Source: Calycina herbarum (Eukaryota; Ascomycota; Leotiomycetes; Helotiales; Pezizellaceae). Taken from it: DNA of 64,000 nucleotides. The notes beneath the pieces were generated by a model, which did not search any database, was not told where the DNA came from, and saw only the letters and a list, made by a program, of their open reading frames with translations. A program made the translations under genes and the position numbers. The stretch is taken from positions 310,001 through 374,000 of the forward strand of contig LLEY01000049.1 in NCBI GenBank assembly GCA_001414485.1. Direction: 5' to 3'. This document shows, piece after piece, positions 35,157 through 46,221 of this stretch; positions within the stretch are counted from its first letter, which is position 1; each line of letters starts with the position of its first letter.

Positions 35157-37312
35157 CTAGTCATCTCCAAAATCATCATCGTCACCACCAAAACTCCCTT
35201 CATCATCTTCGCCCGTATTATCATCTTCGCCCGTATTATCGTCTTCGCCCGTATTATCGTCTGGCGTGTCTTGATCTGGGTCATCCGGTGTGGTGCCTTG
35301 ATCTGGGTCATCTGGCGTGGTGCCTTGATCTGGATCGTCTGGTGTGGTGCCTTGATCTGGATCATCTGGCGTGGTACCTTGGTCCGGATCGTCTGGCGTG
35401 GTGCCTTGATCTGGGTCATCTGGAGTTTCATCTGGCGTCCCATTCCCATTGCAATCCGGGTCGCTCTCATCACACTCTGTTCCTCCACTCCCATTGCAAT
35501 CTGGGTCGCTCTCATCACACTGTGGTCCTCCAGCTCCTCCACTGTGCGTGATATTGGAATTAGTATCGCCCTTTCTATAAGTATTCTCAAGGAAAATGAG
35601 GAGAAAACAGCGTTATAACAGGGGGAAGTGAGTTGTGTAAGTGTTTTCAATCCTCACGAAACAACGGGAAAGAGGAAAAGAAAGACTCGGAGAACACTAA
35701 CCAACTTGGGTCCTCAGGGTTTTCATCACAGTCTACTGGCCCATTTCCAGAACAGGAAGCGTCCTCGGGGTCTTCATCGCAGTCGCCGGGGGTGTTTTGG
35801 CCTGCAACAGATTAGCATAAGTTTTCCTCGTTGACTCAGGAGCCGGGGGCAGTAAGTAAGGAAAAAACCTTCTCCCCACCACTAAGAATAGGAGTTCAAA
35901 AAGGAGAATTAAAGAGAAAAGCTGCATACAAGAAGGGTCGCTTGGGTTCTCATCACAATCTACCGTTCCGCTCCCTCCACAAGAAGGATCAGTTGAACTC
36001 CCATCATCTGGGCAACCCGTTCCACTTCCTAAGCAAGACTCATCATCGGGGTTTTGGCTGCAGTCAACGGGGGAGCAAGACGGATCCTCGGGGTTCTGGC
36101 TGCAGTCAACGGGATTGCAGGAAGGGTCGTTGGGATTTTGGCTACAGTCCACGGGATTGCAAGAAGTGTCGTTGGGATTTTGGCTACAGTCCACGGGATT
36201 GCAAGAAGGGTCGTTGGGATTTTGGCTACAGTCCACGGGATTGCAAGAAGGGTCGTTGGGATTTTGGCTGCAGTCCACAGGATTGCAAGAAGGGTCGTTG
36301 GGATTTTGGCTACAGTCCACGGGATTGCAAGACGGATCATTCGGATTCGCTTGACAATCAGGCGTATTTTGGCATGATGGATCCTCTGGGTTCGCTTGGC
36401 AATCTGGCTTTCCGCTATTTTGACACGAGGGATCATTTGGGTCACACTTCGGTGGGTTTCCTTTACCTCCAGACCCAGGAGAACCGCTACCGGGTTTAGA
36501 GCCCGAGCCTGAAGAGCCACCCGAACTAGGGGGTGCTTTTGGTGGTTGACCCTTAGGCGGTTGAGGTGTTGTCTTAGGAGGAACGGTATTTGGTGGTTGA
36601 GTGTTAGATGGCCGCGGTGGTGTCTTAGGAGGGACGTTATTTGGTGGTTGAGGTGGACCGCTTGGTGGTTGCGGTGGTGTTTTAGGATTAGCGTTATTTG
36701 GTGGTTGAGGTTGGCCATTAGGTGGTTGAGGCGACGTCTGAGGAGGACCGTTATTTGGTGGTTGACCGTTAGCTGGTTGAAGTGGTGTATTAGGGGGGGC
36801 TGCTCCGTTGTTTGAAGGAGGCGGAGTTGATTTGGGAGCAGTATTGCTAGTCGAAGTCGAAGGCGGAGTGGGAAGAGGAAGGATCTTCAAACCTAAAGAT
36901 GGGGAGTCAGTATTTGCCTACCAAAAAATGGCTCGGGATTCGGCACAAGATAAACGCTGGGGTTCAGGTATGATTCAAGAGAAAGAAAGTGGGAGAACGG
37001 TGTCCCCATTACCTACAAGTTCCATTCTTCCCACCAATGGCATGGCAATAAACAGGGAAAGCTTGATCACAACAGAAAAGGCTTGTGCTCGAATCACAAT
37101 GAGCTATTCATCATCATCAGTTTATTTCTTATTATTTTAGAGTTCCTTCAACCTTCGTTTCTCGGAAGTATTGAAGGTCAGGAATGATACATACCACCAA
37201 AAGTAGCGCAATTAGCCGCAGCACGATTGATAAAGCCATTGTAGGTGGGCGCAGAAAGGACTGTTGAGCCCGTCGCCAAGATTGCGAGAGCAAGGGAGTT
37301 GGTGAGTATCAT
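35157..37312 (-). CDS. secreted repeat protein with three different repeat blocks
   Basis: The gene has four exons, 37312-37195, 36892-35930, 35801-35702 and 35541-35157, with phases that fit at every junction, giving 521 aa. Exon 1 codes for a signal peptide (MILTNSLALAILATGSTVLS, cleavage near A-PTYNG). Exon 2 has a Pro/Asn/Gln-rich block (PPNNGPPQ-like units) and then seven 14-aa repeats of the type NPVDCSQNPNDPSC. Related CDENPEDPSC units continue into exon 3. Exon 4 holds CDESDPDCNG units, six copies of TPDDPDQ with GT spacers, and a DDNTGE triplet, and ends in an acidic tail. The regular Cys spacing suggests disulfide-bonded or Ca-binding loops in the wall or matrix. No GPI signal is visible. 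The function is unknown. Intron 1 (302 nt) is long for this window and could hide another exon. Confidence 0.8.
36075..36345 (-). repeat. 42-bp coding minisatellite (14-aa repeat)
   Basis: This is a tandem array of about seven 42-bp units inside exon 2 of the secreted repeat protein, coding for NPVDCSQNPNDPSC and variants. The units are nearly identical at the DNA level, so copy number is likely to vary between strains. Confidence 0.85.
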
Positions 37313-39399
37313 TATGAACTCAGAGTTACAACGAGAAGGGAGTGTCTGTGAACTTAGAGTTCAAATGATATGGGAGTGTCGAAGAAGAAGATGATGAGGA
37401 TGAAAAGAAACAGGAAGAATGAGAGAAGAAAGAAGAAGTTATGCACTTCCCTCTCTCATCTTGTCCTTCTCTCAATATTGTCTTCGATCCACAGCCCCGA
37501 AATTCAATATACAACATCAGGCAGATATCCAATTGTCAAACAGTAAGCAGAGGTCATTCTCAAAGTTATCCGAGACCTTTGACATTACACTTCGGCGCTG
37601 AATGTATGAGTTCGAGTCATCGTTCTGCGTGCACCTTTGCGAAGAGTGTGCTAGAAGTTCTGGAACAATTGACTTCATTGCCCTAGAAAAATTGGGATAA
37701 TGAAGAGGAACGAGTTTTCAATATCCCAAATCGTTTGCATAATTAATTTCCTTTTACTCAAAACGACGAGCGAAACGCTGAAACGAGGAGACATCCTCAA
37801 TGAAAAACATGATAAAAAGCATGAGTGTCATACACGAACTTCCAATTCTAGATCCCCCCTCCAGTAGATGTGACGTGACGTTGAACCACGGTTCACTCGC
37901 CCATTCCACAAGCGAAGCCACGATTCTAGATCGCAAAACAATGTGATCTGGTACCTGAAAGCTTAGCCCCTCGATCAACCAGAGAAAAAGCCCAACGTCT
38001 AGATCCCGGTGTACAGCATGACTTGTACAAGTGCTTATTTTGAGCCGTGGAACAGAACTATCGGTACCTGAATGTCGCCGTCATAGCTTGTAAGGCGAAT
38101 TCAACGATATCTGTCGTAAAATTGGCCGCTACATACTGTATCGGAGAATTACCCCAGATTTTAAGGATCAATTCCGGAGCACAACATGGGTTGTGCGAGT
38201 GCTTGTTCGGAGGGAATACATGAAAGGTACGAGATACGGAGGTACTCTCAGTGCCGAATTTGTCAAACCAAGATCTGATAATGAAATGCTTGTTCGGATG
38301 GAGTACAAGACGGGTACATATAACTTTCAGGGCTGAACTCGTCATACAATCATTTGATAATGAAATGCTTGAAGGGGATCTCGGTCTGCAAATCGGAAGA
38401 CTATTTTGTGCAGCAATAAACGGACTCTTCGCAGATGGTAACATGGTCAAAAAAAGAAGAAATAATCGATGTATTTTGGGGCAGGATGGGTATGACGATG
38501 ATCGATGAAAGGAGATTGGATCGAAGAAGACAAAGTGCGGCTGAAAAGAAGAAGAAAGACTGAGGACAACCGCTATCGATATACGAAATGAGGGGAAATT
38601 AATCCGAAAACTGTGGTTAGTGAAGCGTGGCTGACTACCACTCTGCTTGTCTAAACTCGTTGTTCCAACCTTTTGGAGCCACTCAACGTAATTGTCCTAA
38701 AAGCCTGGAATAATTAATCCGAAAAGATTGAATAACGAGTGATTAGCTCCTCCATCAAGAGGCAGTTGAGGAGAAAGTCACCCTTGACCGCTCTTCTTGT
38801 ACAACACCACTACTCAGGTAAACCAATTGCAACCACATCTCAATACAGCCACAATGTTGTTACTCTGTGATTGGCGCCTCAGGTACTCTGTGAGGCTGAC
38901 TTTGTTGCCTTTTCGGGATCATGAAAATCGCTGTTGAGTGACGGCAAGTGTCACATTTAGTGTATCTCTTGCACAAGGGACAGCTATTACTTTTATAGAA
39001 AATAGTAGATTAAATTTCAAAACAAAACTAAGTCGCAAACAGAGATCCAATTCCAATTCAAAACGAAGATCCAAAATCCCGAAGATCAATATCCAAAGTC
39101 AAGGGAAGAAGAACAAGGCAGAAACATAGTGTCGTTACTGATTGTAGAGTAATCATTTTCCTCGAAAAAAATAAATAACAAATGAAAGACATTTTAGGAT
39201 TGCAAGCAAACCCAAGAAAAGAATTAAAACCCAGTACAGGGTTATTGGTATCTCCTCGCAGAGTTAGCATACTATTTCCCAAGGAAGGATAGCTGCCGCA
39301 GCTCGACGGTGGTGTAGAAGTGTAGAAGTGAAGAACTCCCTGGGCTGACAGCAAGACCCCGCCTTTTGCAACCGCATTTTGCAACAATGCTTAACATGT
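37313..39399. other. intergenic with a local direct duplication
   Basis: No gene is supported. At 38190-38370 two direct copies of about 100 bp carry AAATGCTTGTTCGGATGGA or AGTGCTTGTTCGGAGGGAA, followed by TACAAGACGGGTACATA-like and TCTGATAATGAAATGCTTG-like words; a weaker third copy lies near 38020. At 38640-38720 is another member of the dispersed TTGTTCC family. Confidence 0.45.
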
Positions 39400-40676
39400 T
39401 ATTGATTGCGATTTGGCCAACAATACCTGGAATGAAACTGTAGAGAAGACGGATCCAAGGAAATACCGCAATCGAGGCAAGTGGTGCGAGTATCTCGTGG
39501 TGCAACTTGGTATGCGTTGCATTCTGGGTGCTCGTCTTAACGATGCTTCATGAGGTCCTTCTCCCTGAAATAACCTTTTCTCCCCACACGAGAGCAGCCT
39601 TGTATGTCGCAAGGAAACGGGCACTCATTGTGTACATCACGCATGTGCTTGGTATATGCGGAACGAGATGGAAACAGTTTGTTGTCATCCTGTTGCTTCC
39701 TCGGCATCCTGTTGAACGACTCATCCCGATATTGAGGGCATTCGGGATAAGAGCACACCGGAAATGAGTATTTCAAGATATTTTTGCTTTCGATATCGTG
39801 ATGATGGCAATTCCGCATATGCTGGAGGAGGTGATCGCGACGCCTGAAACCATCCGATCCGCGATGAAGTCTGCAGAAAAAACACGGGTACTTGGGTTCT
39901 TCATCACTAAATTTTCAAGACATCGATTAAGAACATCTAGCCTGGAAAATGACGCACCGCAATCGCAAGCGTATGGTTGGTGCTGTTGTTCCTTAGCATG
40001 GCGAAGAAGATCTGCTTTGGAAGATAAGCTTAATCTGCATTCGATGCAGTCAAATAGTGTTGATGTGAGGCAACGTCCATGGCCGGAGACATGGGGTCGT
40101 TTTTCGTGAGAATTGCGCTCTTTGTGGTCAATGAATAGTTTATCACATCTGGATACAGAACAAGAGAACACAGGATGACCCTCTATTTTGGCATGAGCAA
40201 ATAGACTCTTGTTGACACTCCAGCCACTGAAACCTTTCAAAAGAGCACCGCAAATTAAACATATTTCAGTGTGTCTATTTGTACGTTAGCCAAATCAACA
40301 GTGAAAGTATGGGTAACATACGTATAGTCTCTTCCGGCAGCTGGAGCTGGAATTTGATCTTCATGAAAGACCTGAGCATGCTCGCTGTGGTGTGCAACGC
40401 CCAAAGAAGGATTCATAGCCAAGCCGCCTTCTGAATCCCATAAGCGATCGTGCGACCTGACACCCTTTTTGTTAGCAAGTGCTAAAAAAAAACTCACCCG
40501 CCAAGATCCATCCCGTCCTCCACAGGAGGCAGGATTGGATCAGAGCTGGTATTGAAATCCAAGAATGATTGGTCCTCCGGGGTGATGATCCAATCGTCGA
40601 TATTGATGGTTGAGAGGCTCCGACATGGTGGTGGGCAGGGCAGCGAGGAAGTTGATGAAGATTTTCGTGGGGAAAA
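39400..40676 (-). pseudogene. C2H2 zinc-finger protein gene with frameshift and premature stop
   Basis: Coding blocks are 40676?-40498, 40456-40322 and 40274-39400, joined by 41-nt and 47-nt introns with GCTAAC branch points and matching phases. The blocks encode STINIDDWIITPEDQSFLD, then an intact finger (CLICGALLKG, with two His at FAHAKIEGH) and several further C2H2 or related fingers (CSVSRCDKLFIDH; CIECRLSLSSKADLLRHAK; CDCGASFSRLDVL). Near 39908-39916 the frame shifts by one base in a short A/T run. The new frame carries PCFFCRLHRG and CSYPECPQYRD up to TAA at 39537-39539. After that stop the same frame stays open (ECNAYQVAPRDTRTTCLDCG) to 39400. No upstream ATG fits. The lesions indicate a decaying gene or assembly errors. 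Confidence 0.7.
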
Positions 40677-41205
40677 CTAGTGATGGTATGCGTATTTTGC
40701 AGCGGAAGGTAATTTATCTCGAGCCCTAGAAAATCCAACGCTGGAATAAGATGCCAGTTCTGATGGTGTGTTGCGGCTGGGCAATAATCCTTGTGAAAGG
40801 GTGTTGTCAACGCCCTCTTTTGGTGGTGATGCTGTTTCCTTGAGTGAGGCGAACTAGCGAAGCGGAACTGCTGTCTCAGAGGAGCCAATAGGACTTCCCC
40901 CGTAAACTTGGTTACACACACCAATAAGGCTGGAAAGCAGAGGAAAAAATAGCAATAGGACGTCAAAAAGATACTCGGGACGGAGAAAACTTCCGTATTG
41001 GTTCCTTTGGAAAAAATGACCTAAGCTCGAGAACAAACCACAAAAATAGGTTAAATTTTCTGCTCTCTTACTCCCACGAGAGCTCAGTTTCAGGGATTGC
41101 TCAAGCCTTGAGATTTGACTGCGAAAAACGGAAAGCGACAATACTAAGAATAAGTAGCGGAATTAAATATCATATTATTTCTTTATAACTCGCGTAACCC
41201 AGACA

Positions 41206-42335
41206 TCACCTAGCCCCAGCTCTAACCCCACCAGGAAAACTCCTTGCACTGAGTAGAACCCCCTTGACACCTCGAATGCCAGCCTTAACCCTAGCAATTT
41301 CATCATCCTCCTTGGGTGTGGTAGTAGTTCCATAACCATTATTGTACCCATAAACCGGTGGCACATAAGCAATCCCATCAAGATACTCCCTCAAAACACC
41401 AATTGTAGTCTCCAACTCTGTCGTATTTTCGCCTTCACCGTTGCTATCTGATATCAAGCCTCGTATTGATTTCGTCAAGGATGTCAAGCTAGTACTTTGA
41501 TATTCGAGGGGAGAGGGTTGAAGTGGGGTCGTTGGTCGACTGCGGGGTGGTGAGGTTTGAACTCCGATGTCTCGGTGGAAGAGTTCGGTTGGATCTCCAG
41601 CTTCGGAATCTTCCTCTTGCTTTTCTATTCTGTCGTTTGATATCTCTTCTGGAATTTCAGATACCACACCTTCTAACTTCTGTATCAACTTGGAGAGATT
41701 CGTCGACGCGGTAGAGGCGAGAGAGAGGCGGGAAGCGGTTAGATTGGCTACCATGGGTGCCACAAGGTATGTTGATGTGCCATATAGGAGCAGAGAGAGG
41801 GAGGAGAATAGGTACAGTGTCGTTAAAAGGCGGGGTTTCGTTATTAGTGGAGTAGGGTGTGCTGGCGTCGTGAGGAATTCGGGATACGTTATGATGGGAG
41901 GTTGTGAGGGGGTTGAATTGGTATAATTCGTTGAAGATGGAGGAGTATATGTTTGAGAACTTGAAGACTGAACTGGTGTTTCGTGGATCTGTAATTGAAT
42001 GAGTATTTGGTTTGAAATTCGGAAAATGGGGATATTACTGCTTCCGCTACTGGTGTTGTAGTGCTGCTAGCTTCAAGATTCCTCGATACGCCTAGCAACT
42101 CTTGTATATCCTCGCTCTCCAGTCCTTTGCTTTCCAGAAAAGCGATCTTCTTGTCCGTTGAAGCATCCTTCACTTCGTCCTCCTCTAGGAATTTCCTCGC
42201 CCTGGCCAGGACTGTTTCTCGATTTGGCTTGGGTTCCTCAGCTGGCTTGTCGTCTCGTTGCAAGGGCTTTTGTGCTGGATCCAACTGCCATGAAGGCACA
42301 CCTGCCTTCTTTTCTCCCGCATCCGAGTCGCTCAT
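41206..42335 (-). CDS. PEX14: Pex14-family peroxisomal docking protein
   Basis: The gene has two exons, 42335-42039 and 41988-41206 (intron 50 nt, GTAATA...TTACAG, phase 0), giving 359 aa. The N-terminal Pex14 domain is clear at about residues 35-80: NRETVLARARKFLEEDEV, DKKIAFLESKGLESEDIQEL and LGVSRN. A Ser/Thr/Pro linker follows, and then the hydrophobic segment TLYLFSSLSLLLYGTSTYLV. A predicted coiled coil (STNLSKLIQKLEGVVSEI) and a low-complexity tail end the protein. Pex14 docks the cargo-loaded receptors Pex5 and Pex7 at the peroxisome membrane. A Pex14-like fungal peroxin such as Pex33 is a possible alternative. I chose MSDSD rather than an upstream in-frame ATG because it places the domain at the usual distance. 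Confidence 0.85.
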
Positions 42336-42777
42336 GGTGAAGAATTGTGTGGTTGACAAGAGATAGATGGGCGCAACTTTCCTCGTGGTTGTGATCGGCT
42401 CCAAGAGAGCCCCAAGCCGAGGCAAAATAGTTCGCTTATGTAAAGAGCAAGCGAGTTCATGATTGGCTTAGAGTTTGACTACCACAGTTTCCTCGCCGAT
42501 TTGGGTCCGGGAAATAGGGTCACGGCTAGCATCATCGTTCTTTCCCTAAATTCACATTACGCACATTTCATTTCCAGCCCTGTCTTACTTTACGATTGCT
42601 TTCCTATTCGCTTTATTCAATTTCCTTGTTTTAAATATATCAACGATCCCTTCACCACCACCTCTCACCACCGCCCAATTTGTGTTACGTGACGGTCACC
42701 CATTTCTCTCTCCCTGCGAATCATAAGCATCAGCCTCTGCATCTACCGCCGCCCCTTCTCCGCAATTGGGATATATC

Positions 42778-43125
42778 ATGTCGAGCAAAGGAGAACGAGC
42801 CAGTAAGAAGATGAGGAGATTGAGTACAGATTCGGAGGGGTCGGACGACCAAGGGGGGTACGATTGGGTGCAATCCAAGGGGAAAACGGCTCCAGCTCCA
42901 GCTCCAATCCCAACACCGACTCCCGTAGCAAAGGCCAAGCAGACGTAAGTAAACTTTTAATGTTTTCATATCGTTATTCTCTTCCTTTTAAATCGCTTTT
43001 CGAGCTTGTTTTGTGCCGTATTATTTGGCGTGGAAATTCGTGGGAACTATTGTCCCAGTATCGAGATGTTGAGAATAAAGCATGTTGGAGAATATGGATG
43101 AATGCAACCTCGTTACGGAAGAATT
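42778..43125 (+). CDS. possible small nuclear-type protein, 3' end uncertain
   Basis: Exon 1 (42778-42944, 55 codons) begins MSSKGERASKKMRRLSTDSE, continues with DDQGGYDWVQSKGK and a Pro/Ala stretch, and ends at a good GTAAGT donor. If the acceptor is the CCCAG near 43060, the frame closes at a TGA soon after, giving about 70 aa. Other acceptors are possible. Exon 1 has strongly coding-like composition with a basic and acidic start, but I recognise no family. It lies divergent to PEX14 and just upstream of IES2. Confidence 0.35.
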
Positions 43126-43540
43126 CAAGTACGAAGTCAGCATGTGTGTTGGTTGGACAAAGTTGACAAGCAAGGCGCCGCGAATGGTTGAGCAGCTGAA
43201 TGGTGATGGAAGCGCGGAGAAGGCAAGCACCAATATCATTCTTCGCCAAGCGCTGCTTCCTCCTCGTCACCTCATTAATTGCGAGCGCGAGGAAAGGTGG
43301 TGAACTGGCCTTGTCTCGTTTGCTGTCTTAACCTCGCAGCCGCGTCAACGAGCGCGCATCACAGTTTTTTGTTATCATCCCAGAAGGGAAGGCTGGGCTG
43401 TGCAACTACCCGTGGCCTGGCGTCATCTTTGAATCGCAACTCATACTTCCTTCTTTGTCCGCTTGTCAACGTCGCAATTCTTTTTCTTCCCCCAACACCG
43501 ATTTCTTGCAAACCGACCAGCACCCATAACAACTTTCGTC

Positions 43541-44858
43541 ATGTCAGCTCGTCGTAGTCAGCGTTCCGCAGCCGTCAAGGCCAAAGAAGCAATTACTGAT
43601 AATGCCTTGTACGATAGAGCGTCATCGCGATCGGGTCGCAAGGCGTCTGAAAATATCTCTAGTGCGACCGTTTCACGTGGAAGTCTAACAGTCAAACTTT
43701 CATCTAGTAAATTGCGAGAAGCCACTCGATCAAGTCCATTGGCCCAGTCAGTCAGCATTGCAAGGAAGGAGGGACTTTCTGGTGCCGAGATCATCCAGGA
43801 CAAGAGAACCAGAAATGTTCGAAAGAGCTATGTCCTGGAATCTGATAGCGAAGAAGATGAGGATGAAGAGATGGAGGATCTTGGAGACGAGGACGCTGAA
43901 GGCGAAGACGAAGAGATTGAGGATGAGGACATGGATGCTGAGGATGATGGGTTGGGCGACGAAGACGCCGAGGGTGATATCGATATGGATGCCCCACCTC
44001 CACCACCAGTTATCAAAATTTCCAGAGCGCAAAACGGAAAACAAACCATTACCGCCAAGCCAGGTCCAAAACTCAACAACAAGACTGTTGAGCAAAAAGA
44101 AATTGCAGCCGGTAGCGACGACGATGAGGAATTGAGCGAATTGGATAGTGAGATTGGAGAAGAGGTTGATGAGGAAGAAGCTATGCAAACAGGCAATGAA
44201 GAAGACGCGGAGGGAGAAGACGAAGAGGTTGAAGCCGAAGAAGACGAAGAACTCGATAGCGATGACGAAACTCCAGGCGATGGTAGTCGTGCTTCAACTC
44301 CTGATCTCACCAAATTGACCAAGAGACAACGAGCAAGAATTGAGGAGAGCGGAAGTGGCCATTTATTGTCCTTGCCCGATGGTAAGCCTTACCAACATAT
44401 TTCAAGTTTCCCTCAACTGACCAATTTTACAGAAGTTCAAGTCAAGAAGCATTTGACGGCTGAAGAGCACGCCATGCGAAGAGCAGAGATGGCGCGTCGA
44501 CGAAAGAATCTCAGTGAGAAACGCAATGAAGAGGAGAAGGTATGTTCGCACTCCATCCTGCAATTGATTTTATATTAATCCTATTTAGATGGAAACCATC
44601 AACAAACTTCTCAAGAAGCAAGCCCCCAAAACAAACGCCCGTCGTCGAGATTTCAACGGAAATGGTGATGCGACACCCAATGGCGAGCCCCAGAAAGCAA
44701 ATCCGCTATTTGTTAGATGGGTCAGCAATAAGGATGGCAATCGAATCGGTGTTCCTGGGGAGTGGTTGGAGGCTCCAAGCGGAGGATTGTTTAGTGGTGC
44801 TGCTAAAGCTGATGGTGGTTTGGGGATGGGAGGGAAGCTTATCCAGGAGGTTTCCTAG
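43541..44858 (+). CDS. IES2: INO80 complex subunit Ies2 (PAPA-1-like)
   Basis: The gene has three exons, 43541-44381, 44433-44539 and 44589-44858, giving 405 aa. The N-terminus is basic and Ser/Arg-rich (MSARRSQRSAAVKAKEA). A long acidic Glu/Asp tract follows (about residues 108-260). The PAPA-1-like region bridges exon 2: EVQVKKHLTAEEHAMRRAEM and ARRRKNLSEKRNEEEK, then METINKLLKKQAPKTNARRR. The conserved C-terminus has NPLFVRWVSNKDGNRIGVP. Ies2 activates the INO80 chromatin-remodelling ATPase in the nucleus. Confidence 0.88.
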
Positions 44859-46221
44859 GTCGATGATTGGAGGGGGCTTGGAAGATGATACGAAATGAAA
44901 TTTGTGGTCGAACTGCGGTGTTTCTGGGAACGGGTTTGTATTTTAAGGTATGTCCAAAAGCAAACATCGAAATAGAGTGGTCAGGAGTTTGCCGGATGCT
45001 CAATGGTTCTCATGTTTTCGAGTTCTTCATGGCGATTTCGCCCTGACATTTATAGGTAATAAAACTCGTGTTTCTTTCGAGTACATCTGCTCTACCTAAC
45101 CATTCATTGAGACAATCTCATTTTACAACCTTTTAAAATTATACTAACCTACAGAATTCCAGGGATTTCCTAATTCGTCAATTGAAAAATCGCTTACATG
45201 GGTCCAAAGCTGTCCAAATTGAACTCCACTCAATTCTGTCTAGTTGTTTATTCTAAGGTCGTACCACTTTCCAGGCTGCTCGCTCAGGCATCGGTAGCTT
45301 ATTACAGCACGCCACCACTTTGCCCCTATAGCAAGCTTGCTTACTTGTACGTGCGATATAATAGCGCATGCCGAACTTCAAAGTGCGTGCTGATTTTCTA
45401 CTCTATAGGATATTCCATGACCTTCTGCATCTACAACCATCGTGTATAAATTTGTTTGAGAAGAGAATAGTTAACAAGAGACAATAGCGTGCTGTTCACA
45501 TGCACTTTGGATTTACATTATAGCTGACGAACTTCTTCCAGCGTGCAACTGAAATGGTATCACTCATTCTCTTTTAGGGCAGGATCTTATAAATGATATA
45601 ATAGGAACGGGACTTCCGAGATTAGGACATTGCTCTACGTACATCTACCTGGTATTGTTCGAGAAGGTTTAGAAGAATGAAAAACTCGGCTTCCTAATTC
45701 TCCCAAATACTCCCGAACAATGGTCTTCGCAGATCAAAAGTACAAGTAAGCTTAGGCGGAACATGACTGAGCTTCTGACTCACAAGACATACCGGAGACT
45801 TTCATCTATCATGGTCAGTTAATTCATTCACTTCTATCATTATATCCTACATGGCGTAGAGGTCTTCCAAGGCGGGTATAGAGCTCCGTTTCCAGCTACC
45901 CAGAGGAGGGAAGACGTCTAAATAGAAGTTAGATGACTCTTTTGTGAGTCAACCCCCAGTAGTGAATACTTGAACCAGTTTCAATTCCTTCCATTCGGTT
46001 CGTAAAACTAGTACCAATAGCAATTTCTACTAATTTCCGTAAACCGCCGATAACAAGGAATTATGTGCCTTATGACTAGCTAGACCCGAGTATTTGGAAC
46101 CGACTATTATGACGCACGACATCAGACATCAACTTGTTTAAATATCTACCACCTCCTTCAACTCATCTCCAACTCTTCATATAATTCATCTCTTTTGTTC
46201 GTCTCCACACCCAAACCAAAA
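44859..46221. other. intergenic, no feature supported
   Basis: The stretch contains the 3' region of IES2 and the promoter of the RVT gene. The short open frame at 45198-45449 has no support. Confidence 0.5.

Noticed and set aside
38058..38508. Opposing open frames of 85 and 130 aa over the direct duplication
   Set aside because: Both are explained by the repeated DNA, and the repeat units do not give matching peptide repeats in either frame.
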